Positions 45,517-54,582 of a DNA stretch of 64,000 nucleotides are shown here, in pieces (the stretch's first letter is position 1; every line of letters begins with the position of its first letter). Origin of the DNA: an uncultured Cohaesibacter sp. (lineage in GTDB: Bacteria > Pseudomonadota > Alphaproteobacteria > Rhizobiales > Cohaesibacteraceae); NCBI RefSeq assembly GCF_963662805.1, contig NZ_OY759873.1, positions 92,385 to 156,384 of the forward strand. Direction: 5' to 3'. The notes beneath the pieces are model-generated. The model worked only from the letters and a program-made list of their open reading frames with translations, did no database searches and was not told the DNA's origin. The position numbers and the translations under genes were made by a program.

Positions 45517-46171
45517 ATGTCTGACGAAATGCAAAAGTCTGAAGCTGTCGAAGAGCAAGTTGTAGGAGCTGAGGCTGGTGAGGCCGGTGCTGAAGAGACC
45601 TACCTCAATCCTCTGGAAGCCGCAGAACTCCGCATCGCCGAGATGGAAAAAGAAGCTGGTGACATGAAAGACCAGCTGCTGCGCACCGTGGCCGAAATGG
45701 AAAACCTGCGCCGCCGCACCGAGAAGGAAGTCCGGGACGCCAAGCAATTCTCCGTGGCAAGCTTTGCCCGTGACATGCTGGCAGTGGCCGATAACCTGCG
45801 CCGCGGTCTGGAAGCGATCCCCGAAGAGGAACGCACGAATGCCGAAGGAACGCTGAAGACGCTGCTCGACGGCACCGAGCTGACCGAACGGGAAATGCTC
45901 AAAACGCTCGAAAAACACGGCGTCAAGAAGCTTGATCCCCAGGGCGAAAAGTTCGACCCCAACTATCATCAGGCGATGTTTGAAGTACCGAATCCGGACG
46001 TGCCCAACAACACTGTGGTGCAGGTGGTTCTAGGCCGGTTACGTAATCGGAACTCGCGTCTTGCGGCCAGCGATGGTCGGTGTTGCCAAGGGTGGACCGA
46101 AAATGGCTCCGAAGCCAGACGATAGCGAAGATGGCTCAGCCGATCTTGGTGGTGTCGACAGGACCGTCTGA
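45517..46171 (+). CDS. grpE: nucleotide exchange factor GrpE, frameshifted near the 3' end
   Basis: Releases ADP from DnaK. The coiled-coil part (AELRIAEMEKEAGDMKDQLL, MENLRRRTEKEVRDAKQFSV) and the beta domain (LDPQGEKFDPNYHQAMFEVP, NNTVVQVV) are normal up to 46029. There, TTCTAGGCC carries one extra base (T at 46031). As read, the frame ends in unrelated residues at 46125. Without that T it continues QAGYVIGTRVLRPAMVGVAK and stops at 46169-46171, giving about 217 residues with a typical GrpE end. GrpE is normally required, so a sequence error is likelier than a real defect. It is the first of several such breaks to the right. Confidence 0.9.
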
Positions 46172-46210
46172 TCCGGACGCCCCAGAAACCATTTAATCTT
46201 TTGTGCTCCG

Positions 46211-46244
46211 ACCCTTCTGTGCTGACCTGCGCAGGAGGGTTTTT
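46211..46244 (+). terminator. rho-independent terminator after grpE
   Basis: ACCCTTCTGTGC pairs imperfectly with GCGCAGGAGGGT, then TTTT (46241-46244). It lies 40 bases past the corrected grpE stop. Confidence 0.8.
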
Positions 46245-46410
46245 CGTGGCCCTTGCGACGGGAAGCCGTGCTTCAACTTCAAGCCGCAACCGGCTGAGGA
46301 ATACGTCTTATTTGTCGCAGTCCTGTGCGCTTTCGTCGCACCTCTTTGGAGCATTTCCAAGGTCAGAAATGATTTCTGTCAAAGTTGACCAGAGACGTAG
46401 GGACTAGATT

Positions 46411-46534
46411 TGACTCAACCTTGTGGTTCGGGTTTGCCAGTGCGTCTCTCTCCTCCCCTCGACGTTCCTCTGCTGGCGATAAGCCCATGGATCACATCTT
46501 CAAGGAGACTCGATTGAGTCTCCTTTTCTTTTTT
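46411..46534 (+). ncRNA. candidate trans-acting small RNA with anti-Shine-Dalgarno loop
   Basis: A free-standing terminator (GGAGACTC-GATT-GAGTCTCC at 46504-46523, then T-rich to 46534) lies 260 bases after the grpE terminator, with no gene between. Upstream of it GGGTTTGCCAG (46430-46440) pairs with CTGGC...AAGCCC (46473-46486). This exposes a 32-base loop containing TCCTCCCC (46451-46458), the complement of a ribosome site. This shape is typical of Hfq-bound alphaproteobacterial sRNAs such as the AbcR type. A possible -35 TTGACC (46385-46390) and TAGATT (46405-46410) stand too close together (14 bases), so the 5' end is a guess. Confidence 0.55.
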
Positions 46535-46573
46535 CTACACTCCCGACATGATTTCCTGACCACTTCCAAGGTC

Positions 46574-47466
46574 TCAAGCGGCCCGGACGCTTTCGAGCAA
46601 CCAGGCGCGGAACTGAATGGCCGCCGGGCTTCTGTGGCCTCGTCTACGGATGAGGTGGATAGGACCGGCCCACCGGTAGCGGCTCCGCATCGAGCGGGAC
46701 GAGCGAGTGCTCCTTGAGCGCCTCGGCGATCAAGGGCGCGTGCGCCATGAAAATTCCGTGCGCCTGTCGGGCCGCCTCGACAGCGAGCCAATGGTTGGCG
46801 CAACGGGCGCCGTCATCCCAGTTGACGTCAAGGTCAGATGCACGCGCTTTCCGCCCAGAGCATCCAGTCTTCAGGCGACGATGTGTCGATGACGCGCGGC
46901 GCTGACGGCCAATTGGCGCGATCCGCAAGGCCGAATACGTTGTAAAACTGTTCGCTGCAGACCGGTATCAGCGCATCCTCGAACAACAGGTCCGTCAAAA
47001 GATCTTCCCCGTTGTCGCTCACCTCGCTGATCACGAAGTCGAAGCGGCTATCTGTTTTGAGGGAATTCTGCCCGCTTACCGGTTTCAGCATCACGAGAAT
47101 TCCGGGGTTATCACGGTGAAATCCTGCAAGCCTTGGCGCCAGCCAGCCGTCCAGAAGCAGCTCCGGCACGGCAACAAGCAGAGACTGCTGCGGATTTGGC
47201 TCCTTCTCGGGAGGCAGTAGGCTTGCGATCTCGTCAAGAATGCGGGTGACGTCTGGCAGAATTTCTGCGCCATGACCGGTCAATTCCACCGCGTTGGAGC
47301 GCCGAATGAAGAGGGGCTTGCCGAGCCACTGCTCGAGGCCCTTCACATGCTGGCTGATGGCCGTGGAGGTGACATCAAGCTCGTGCGCGGCCCGCGCAAA
47401 GGAGCCATGGCGGGCGGCGGCCTCAAAGGCCTTGATGGCACTGAATTGCGGTAGACTGCGAGCCAC
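46574..47466 (-). pseudogene. LysR-family regulator (GcvA-like), two frameshifts as read
   Basis: The first frame (47466 to about 46843) encodes a LysR helix-turn-helix (LPQFSAIKAFEAAARHGSFA, ELDVTSTAISQHVKGLEQWL) and part of the effector domain. An extra base on the plus strand (A at 46842) breaks it after MLWAESA. Removing it gives ASDLDVNWDDGARCANHWLA and so on to GRSYPPHP. A second extra base (A at 46646) then hides the end, which without it reads RRGHRSPAAIQFRAWLLESV and stops at 46574. The restored length is about 297 residues, normal for the family. Its target is unknown; it sits downstream of putA on the same strand. Confidence 0.8.
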
Positions 47467-47620
47467 GATTTTCCCCGACTGACGGTTTGTCTTCCTTGCC
47501 GTAGCTTCAGACTCTCAGCGTTGAATACTAGGGCTACTTTTTCTTACCCTGATTTGCCCCCTCGTACCACCATAAGAAATGGCGAGCGCGATGTCATGTC
47601 ACAGTTATGGATACCATTAT

Positions 47621-50600
47621 CTATTGAACCTGCCCTGCCACAACGAAAAACCCCGACCGCCGGCGCGATCGGGGTGGATATTTGCGACTATTCAGTCCGG
47701 ATGTGCTCAGGGCGGCCTTGCCTTCGGCTGCAGCGAGCAGGGTCGCGTTGCCGCCAGCTGCCGTGGTGTCGATGCAGAGGTGACGCTCGAGCAGATAACG
47801 GTGCACGTCGAACTCCGTAACGAGCGGCAGAAGCATCCCCTTGCGTTTGGCGAGAATGAGCCGCATTGCCTTCAGGGTTTCGGCCTCCGCATTGCTTGCG
47901 ACAGCGGCAACCCCTTCAATCCGGCCCAATATTTCGGGATCGATATGACCGTCGAAGCCAACGACCGGCGCACCCGCATGCTGCAGTTTCTCGGCCAGAG
48001 CCTTGGCACCCGGAGCGACGGCAACAACAGCGTTACCCGCCACAAGAGCCGCGATGGCCTGCTGGAGAAGCGCCTTCTCATCCGGCCCGGTTACCAGAAC
48101 CGTGCCTCTCGGGGCAAAGGTCAGGCAGTTGGATTCGCCGGTCGGTCCGGGCAGTTCGCGCGGCTCAAGATTGTCCTTGATGAACTCGTCGAACTGAAGC
48201 GGCATATCGCAGACGCCCTTGAGTGCTGCAAAGCGGAACTTGCTGGCTGCCCAGTCTTCCCAGAGCTGTTCTTCTTCACATTGAGCGCATGAACCGCATT
48301 CTGCAGCTCGACACCAGAGAAGGTGTCGCCTTCAGGGGTGGGGACAAAACGCGGTGACTGATCAAAGAAGCGGGCCACATAGTGCGGACCGCCCGCCTTT
48401 GGTCCGGTGCCGGAGAGGCCCTCGCCGCCGAACGGCTGGGAGCCGACAACGGCGCCGATCTGGTTGCGGTTCACATACATGTTGCCAACCTTGATGCGAT
48501 CAACAATTTCCTGCACCCGGTTGTCCATGCGGGTATGAAGACCGAAGGTTAGGCCGAAGCCCTTGGCATTGATGGCATCAATGACTTTGTGGACATCCTT
48601 GGCGGCAAATTTGGCGACGTGAAGCACGGGGCCGAAGATTTCCTCTTCCAGCTCTTCGATGCCCTTGAGCTCAATCAGGGTGGGGGCGCAGAAGAGACCG
48701 CCTTCCGGCGTGTTGAGCTGCTTGAGCACCTTGCCAGCGGCGCGCATCTTGCTGCAGTGGCCGTCGATCTTGGCCTTGGCGGCACCATCGATCACCGGCC
48801 CGACATCGGTCGACCAGTCCCACGGATCGCCAAGGGCCAGTTCGTCCATGGCACCCTTGAGCATGTGGATGACCTTGTCGTAAATATCCTCTTGCAGATA
48901 GAGCATGCGGAGGGCCGAACAACGCTGGCCGGCTGACTGGAAGCTCGACGCCACAACGTCCCTGACGGCCTGCTCTGGAAGTGCCGTAGAATCGACGACC
49001 ATGGCATTCAGACCGCCGGTTTCCGCGATGAGCGGGGCTTCCGGCGACATGGCTTCAGCCATCGCACGGTTGATGGTCTGGGCGGTTGCCGTGGAACCGG
49101 TGAAGCAGACCCCGGCAATGCGAGGATCGCTTGTCAGGGGAGCGCCAACCGTTGCACCATCACCGGGCAACAGCTGAAGCGCGGCGGACGGAACGCCAGC
49201 CTCGTGCATCAGTTCGATGGCGCGCGCGGCGATGAGCGGGGTCTGGCCAGCCGGTTTGGCGATCACGGCGTTGCCTGCGGCAAGAGCGGCGAGAATCTGA
49301 CCGCTGAAGATGGCGAGTGGGAAGTTCCAGGGCGAAATGCAGGTGATGGTGCCGCGGGCCTTCTTCTTGGCCTTGGGATCGAGGCGTTCGGCCTCAACGG
49401 CATAGAAGCGGGCGAAGTCCACCGCTTCGCGCACTTCACCGATGCAGTCGAGCATGATCTTGCCTGCCTCGCGGCTGGCAAGCGCAAAGAATTCCTCAGC
49501 ATTGGCTTCGTAAAGCTCGGCGACCTTGCGCAGCACGGCGGCCCGTTCCGATGCCGGAACGGCAGACCATGCCTTGCAGCCTTCTGCAGAAGCGGCGAGG
49601 GCGGTCTCGACATCGGCTGCATTGGCCTCGATGACCTCACCGACCACATCGGAATGATTGGCCGGGTTGTGAACCTTTTTCGCTTCGGTTGCCGATACGG
49701 CTGCGGCAATGATCGGCTTAGCCGTCCATTTGTGCTTGTGGAATTTGCCACGCGCCTTGTCGAGGGCATCGATGGTCACGGCTTCGGTGTGGTCCCACCC
49801 CTTGGAGTTGACGCGCGAGCCGCCAAAAATGTCGGCAGGACGGGTCAGGTAGGGGTTGGCGATGGCGTCGCCCAGTGCCATGACCTGAGAGATCGGATCC
49901 TTGGCGATCTCTTCTGGCGAAATGCTTTCATCAACGATCTGGTTGACGAAGGACGAGTTGGCACCGTTTTCCAGCAGACGACGAACGAGATAGGCAAGCA
50001 GATCCGAATGGGCACCAACCGGGGCATAGATGCGGCAGTTGACCTTTTCGTTCTTGACCAGAGTTTCGAGCAGGCTCTCGCCCTATGCCATGCAGACGCT
50101 GGAATTCGAAGGACTGCTTGGAAACACCGGCGCTTTTGGCCATTTCGACGATGGCCGAGACCGTGTGGGCATTGTGCGAGGCAAACTGCGGATGAATGCA
50201 GTCGGTCATGTCCAGCAGGCGCCGGGCATTGGACATGTAGGAGACGTCGGAATTGACCTTCCGTGTGAAGACCGGGAAGCTCTCGAGGCCCATGGTCTGG
50301 GCGCGTTTGATCTCGGGCGTCCCAATAGGCGCCCTTGACGAGACGAACTGTGATGCGGCGGTTCAGCTTCTTGGCCAGCATGTAGAGCCAGTCAATCACG
50401 AACGAGGCACGGTGGCCATAGGACTGCACGACCACGCCGAAGCCATCCCAGCCCTTGAGCGCCGGATTGGACAGGACCTGTTCAATGACATCGAGGGACA
50501 GATCAAGACGATCCATTTCCTCGGCATCGATGTTGAAGCCCATGTTGGCCGAGCGGGCCAGCAGGGCGAGACCGAAGGTGCGCGAGGTCAGCTCGGAGAG

Positions 50601-51401
50601 AACGCGTTCCTTCTTGCCCACTTCATAGCGCGGGTGCAGGGCGGAGAGCTTGACCGAGATGCCGGGGTTCTGGTGGATCGAATCCGACTTGCAGAGGGGC
50701 GCAAGCGCGGTGATCGCATCGGAATAGGCGAGGTGATACTTGCGGGCGTCATCGTCGGTGCGGGCAGATTCGCCAAGCATGTCATAGGAATAGGTGTAAC
50801 CCTTCTTCTCCATGCCCTTGGCGCGGTTGGTGGCCCGCTCGATGTTGGTGCCGAGCACGAACTGGCGGCCGAGCTCCTTCATGGCCTGAGCCACGGCGGC
50901 GCGAACCACCGGCTCGCCCATGCGCTTGACCGCATGCCGTGCAGGGTGTTGGCGAGGCCTTCCTCGTCCTTGGTCTTGAGCACGCGACCTGTGAGCATCA
51001 AACCCCAGGTCGAGGCATTGATGAGCGGCGAGGAAGAATGACCGATGTGCTGGCCCCATTCGCTGGGGGCGATCTTGTCGGAGATGAGGGCGTCGATGGT
51101 GTCTGCATCGGGCACGCGCAGCAGCGCTTCGGCGAGACACATCAGGGCAACACCTTCCCGGGTGGAGAGGCCGTATTCGGCGAGAAAATTCTCCATCATG
51201 GTCGGGTTGGTGGTCTCGCGAATGGTGCGGATGAGTTCGGCAGCGCGCTCGCTGGCGCGGCGGCGCAGGGAACTCGCTCATCTGCGCATCTTCGATGAGG
51301 CGGCGGACGTTGCTTGCCTCATCGGCAAGATAATGATCCCGAATGACCTGACGAAGCATGGCAAGGCGGGTATCAAAATCACTGGTGTTCGACTGATCCA
51401 T
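47621..51401 (-). pseudogene. putA: bifunctional proline dehydrogenase / glutamate-5-semialdehyde dehydrogenase PutA, at least five frameshifts as read
   Basis: Oxidises proline to glutamate in two steps with FAD and NAD. Pieces in three minus-strand frames are in perfect order: N-terminus MDQSNTSDFDTRLAMLRQVI; NFLAEYGLSTREGVALMCLA; proline dehydrogenase (RQFVLGTNIE, NPGISVKLSALHPRYE, RLVKGAYWDA, SFPVFTRK); aldehyde dehydrogenase (ISPWNFPLAIFSGQ, Glu in LIAETGGLNA, catalytic Cys in SAGQRCSALRM); and the C-terminal domain (LPLQ-type MPLQFDEFIKDNLEP). Frames change near 51271 (extra base), 50931-50935, 50315-50317 (extra G on plus), 50084 (extra T on plus) and 48271-48273 (one base missing). 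Every gap closes to family sequence. The full gene would encode about 1240 residues. It is divergent from an Lrp-type gene, its probable regulator. Confidence 0.88.
47646..47674 (-). terminator. rho-independent terminator after putA
   Basis: CCCCGA (47651-47656) pairs with TCGGGG (47669-47674); on the minus strand TTTTT follows. It lies inside the putA frame as read, which suggests that the real stop is upstream (for example the TGA at 47692-47694) and that one more indel occurs near the 3' end. Confidence 0.75.
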
Positions 51402-51549
51402 GGGTCGCTCCTGAAAGATGAGCCTCGCGGAGACGAAGGTTTGGATTATCTGTTCTCGCCAAATTTTGAGGTTGCATCGGCGACTTCAGTGTCCGCGAGG
51501 GCATTGATTGCGTTGATTGCTTTGGCTCAGATTAGCGAAAAATGCCTAG

Positions 51550-51596
51550 TCTTACCGACTATTTTATTCTTGAATTTAGATAATAATCTTGAATTT
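51550..51596. promoter_or_regulatory. repeat boxes in the putA/lrp divergent promoter
   Basis: TCTTGAATTT occurs at 51568-51577 and again at 51587-51596, 19 bases apart, with a partial copy (TCTT) at 51550. The region is AT-rich and lies between the divergent putA and Lrp-type genes, so these are candidate binding sites for the regulator. Confidence 0.45.
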
Positions 51597-51637
51597 TCGG
51601 CTCATTTTTATATGATTGCCCATGATTGGAGCCTCAT

Positions 51638-52090
51638 ATGGACAATTTGGATAAGCTGGATCGGAAAATCCTTGATGTGCTTGCGGATAATGGCCGCATT
51701 ACAGTCACTGACCTTGCCCGGTTGGTCGGGCTATCCAAAACACCCTGCCAGATTCGCATGAAACGCCTTGAAGAGAAAGGTTTTATTCGCGGCTTACGCA
51801 GCAGTGCTCGATCCGGAGAAGCTCGGCGAGGGCCCATATCGCCTTCGTGCAGGTCAGCCTCAGCGACACGCGTTCCGAGGCGCTCAATGCCTTCAACGAG
51901 GCGGCCCGGCACATTCGCGAAATCGAGCAATGCCACATGATTGCGTCGAATTTCGACTATCTTTTGAAAATCCGCACACCGCGACATGACCAATTACCGC
52001 AAAGTGTTGGGCGAAAAGATTTCGGCCCTGCCCCATGTCTCGCATACCTCCACCTTCGTGGTGATGGAAAGCGTCAAGGATCGGGGCTAG
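51638..52090 (+). pseudogene. Lrp/AsnC-family regulator (PutR-like), three frameshifts as read
   Basis: Starts at ATG 51638: MDNLDKLDRKILDVLADNGR, an Lrp helix-turn-helix (ITVTDLARLVGLSKTPCQIR). It breaks at GGCTTACGC (extra T at 51794 or 51795), at GGGCCCAT (extra C at 51833-51835) and at CCGCGACATG (extra C at 51982). Corrected, it reads GFIRGYAAVLDPEKLGEGHI, AFVQVSLSDTRSEALNAF, IASNFDYLLKIRTPDMTNYR and ends VVMESVKDRG with TAG at 52088-52090. That is about 149 residues, the family length. In Agrobacterium and relatives an Lrp-type PutR next to putA activates it in response to proline; the same role is inferred here. Confidence 0.85.
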
Positions 52091-52099
52091 GGACCGGGT

Positions 52100-53022
52100 T
52101 CAGGAGCTTGGGTTGGGTGCCAGCACCTTGAGACTCTTCGGGTGAAGCTCAATGGCGACCTGATCGGGCAGGGAGAAGAGCTCGCCGTCCTGCACGCAGC
52201 GAGACGACTTTTTCTTGTTGTGCAAAAGTGATCTCTACCTTCTGACCAGACCGGATCTCCAGATTTTCATTGTTCTCGGACAGGCCGAGCACGAGATCGG
52301 CACCCAGTGTCAGAGCTGCACCGCGCGTCAGTTTGCCTGCCATATAGACACCGAGCTCGCCTCCATCCGGCTTTTCGGCGTAGGGAGGCGTTGTGCTGCC
52401 ATACGAGATTGTTGGACACCGACAAGGCGCTCACGTGGCGATCAAACACCTCGCCATCGATGCGAATTGTCATCTCATAGACAGGGATGGAGGAAATGGC
52501 TTCCCAATAGGCGCGGGCGCTTGCCAGCATCTTGGTAAAGCGGGCACGATAGGAAATATTGTTTCGCATCCGAACCATTCTAGGATGCAAGCCAATCGAG
52601 AACTGATGCACAAAGGGATTGCCGTTGGCAGTGGCGATGTCGCACGCCATGGGACGTGCATGCGCCAGCGTCGCGATGGCGGCCTCCACATCGAGCGGGA
52701 TTTCCAATGTGCGGGCGTAAAGGTTCATGGTGCCGCCCGGCAGAACGCCAAGGATCTTGTCGTGTCGCCAGGCAAATCCGGCGGCGGCGGAAATGGTACC
52801 ATCCCCACCACCGGCAATCAGGATGTCGAAATCCTCTTCCTCCACCGCGCTTTGCATCTGCTTGATGAGATCCTTGCCCGGAGCGGAACGGATCTTGATC
52901 TGGTGGCCCGTCGCCTTGAACCGCCTTTTCAGCAGATGCTTGACATGGTCGACATCCAGCATCTGGAAAGTGCCACTGTTTTCATTGAGGAAGGCCAACG
53001 CCTTTTTGTTCTGATTGGTCAC
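52100..53022 (-). pseudogene. diacylglycerol kinase catalytic-domain protein (lipid kinase), two frameshifts as read
   Basis: The GTG at 53022 follows AGGTGA by 8 bases. The first 200 residues show a DAGK domain: DFDILIAGGGDGTISAAAGF with the GGDG site, LGVLPGGTMNLYARTLEIPL and DIATANGNPFVHQFSIGLH. The frame breaks at about 52401-52404 (one base gained or two lost). Beyond it another frame gives GSTTPPYAEKPDGGELGVY, MAGKLTRGAALTLGADLVLG. A second break near 52217 (extra G on plus) leads to CVQDGELFSLPDQVAIELHP and a TGA at 52100-52102. The restored product is about 306 residues. It probably phosphorylates a lipid at the inner membrane; the substrate is unknown. Confidence 0.82.
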
Positions 53023-53034
53023 GTTGCTTTCACC

Positions 53035-53649
53035 TCACATCGAATGGTTCCGTCGCCCTGACGGCGTGGTCACACGGCGCAGGGTGAGATTGATGCGGCC
53101 CGGCTCATTCAGGAGCGTCGATGTGCCCGGATAGATGCGATCCACCCCGTGATAGGCCATCCGATCCTCACCATCGAGCAGAAGCGCGTCGCCTGACTTG
53201 AGGATAAAACTCTTTGTCGGGCCATTTCGTTCCAGCCCTCCCAGCCGAAAGCGTGCGTCGTCCCCAAGCGACAAAGACAGGATCGGTGCGTTCCGGTCGT
53301 CCTCGTCGCTGTCCACATGGAGGCCTATTTTCGCATTCGGGCTATAATAGTTGATGAGGCAGGCTTCCGGCGGAGCCTCGTAAGACGTCAGCTCGGACCA
53401 GATATCCAGAAGACTCTGAGGGATCGGCGGCCATGGCTCCCCGGTATCGGGATGGATCGGTTCGTAACGATAGCCGGACTTGTCGGAAATCCAGCCGAGT
53501 GGGCCGCAATTGGACATGCGCACCGAGAGAGGACGCCCCCAGCGGGGCATGGTTGGGGTGAAAAGCGGCGCTTTTGTCACAATATCCCGGATTTCATCGA
53601 GGAGCGCCTTTTGCGCATCCCAATCGAGATAGGGGGAATGAAGCTGCAT
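53035..53649 (-). CDS. alkB: DNA oxidative demethylase AlkB
   Basis: Fe(II)/2-oxoglutarate dioxygenase that repairs 1-methyladenine and 3-methylcytosine. 204 residues. Iron ligands: His and Asp in KIGLHVDSDEDDRNAPIL and the second His in MAYHGVDRIYPG; 2-oxoglutarate Arg residues in GRINLTLRRVTTP. The substrate lid NYYSPNAKIG is also conserved. It lies 12 bases upstream of the kinase gene on the same strand and is intact, in contrast to its neighbours to the left. Confidence 0.95.
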   Translation of the reverse strand: MQLHSPYLDWDAQKALLDEIRDIVTKAPLFTPTMPRWGRPLSVRMSNCGPLGWISDKSGYRYEPIHPDTGEPWPPIPQSLLDIWSELTSYEAPPEACLINYYSPNAKIGLHVDSDEDDRNAPILSLSLGDDARFRLGGLERNGPTKSFILKSGDALLLDGEDRMAYHGVDRIYPGTSTLLNEPGRINLTLRRVTTPSGRRNHSM

Positions 53650-53740
53650 CGCAAACCAGTCCTCTCGTCAGCCACTTGCCTTGTCAGACTTACCTCTTCA
53701 TTTGGTGTCAACGAGACCAAAGCGCAATTGGCGATGCGGA

Positions 53741-54166
53741 TCAGGGATTCGTGAAGGCTTCAGGAAACTGGGAATAGAGCGGGGCTCCATGCCAGAAGGC
53801 GTCGGTCGGGCCGATGGCATAATCCACGAGGTTCCACTGGCCATAGTCATGCTTCAACAAGACGTAAGTCGTCAGACCATCCTGATGTTCCCACATCTGA
53901 TAGGTCGCGGTGTTGCCGTCGATCTTGCCGCCACCGGGCCGTTGCGGATCGACCGAGACAAAGGCCCAGCCGTCATAGACATTGAGCCAGTTGACGACAA
54001 ACTCGATCGGCTTTTCGAGCCGAACCTCCAGCAAAGGCCGGATGGCATCGAGAATCTGCTTGCGCTCCGGCGCACCTCTTTGCGGGGTATAGACGCTCTG
54101 GGCGAGCGATGGCAGGGCAAAGCTGAAAGCGGCAAAAAATACGAGAGCCAAGGTTGACTTCTTCAT
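53741..54166 (-). CDS. small secreted protein of unknown function
   Basis: 141 residues. Sec signal peptide MKKSTLALVFFAAFSFALPS with cleavage after LAQ, then a compact domain: GAPERKQILDAIRPLLEVRL, IEFVVNWLNVYDGWAFVSVD, YVLLKHDYGQWNLVDYAIGP. I do not assign a family with confidence. It is likely periplasmic. The ATG at 54166 is chosen because upstream in-frame codons would displace the signal peptide. It is divergent from dnaK, 416 bases away. Confidence 0.75.
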   Translation of the reverse strand: MKKSTLALVFFAAFSFALPSLAQSVYTPQRGAPERKQILDAIRPLLEVRLEKPIEFVVNWLNVYDGWAFVSVDPQRPGGGKIDGNTATYQMWEHQDGLTTYVLLKHDYGQWNLVDYAIGPTDAFWHGAPLYSQFPEAFTNP

Positions 54167-54429
54167 GCTCAAAATCCATCTGAAAAACAGGTTAGCGATT
54201 TGCGACGAAACAGAAGCGACGCGACGCGGAAACAAGGGGTTGATCCTAACCGGGAGTGCGGTTGATGTCTCCATCCTGGCACCATTTAGGTTGTGGCCTG
54301 TGGGGATTTATGACCTTTAACCTTCCTTTAACGAGATCCCCCCCTTTATTTTGCCGCTGCACTCTTATATGAGGGGTGCCAAATTTACGATATTTGTCGC
54401 AAAAACGCTCAAAGTGATGGGGTTTGCGC

Positions 54430-54458
54430 CTTGCAGCAAGCAGGCGTGGGCCTTATAT
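54430..54458 (+). promoter_or_regulatory. RpoH (sigma-32)-type promoter before dnaK
   Basis: CTTGCAG (54430-54436), 14-base spacer, CCTTATAT (54451-54458), close to the alphaproteobacterial RpoH consensus. It lies about 115 bases upstream of the dnaK start. The rest of the 416-base gap (54167-54582) holds no gene; a GCGCG-GTAA-CGCGC hairpin lies in the leader (about 54482-54497). No CIRCE element is seen. Confidence 0.6.
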
Positions 54459-54582
54459 GTCCCCTTGAATACAAGTCCAACCCGCGCGGTAACGCGCATC
54501 TTCATGGGGGCCGGGCCGATTTGATCGGCGCCTTATAACCGCTTTTGAAGGGTTTAACCGGCCTGCCGATAAGGAGAAGAAA

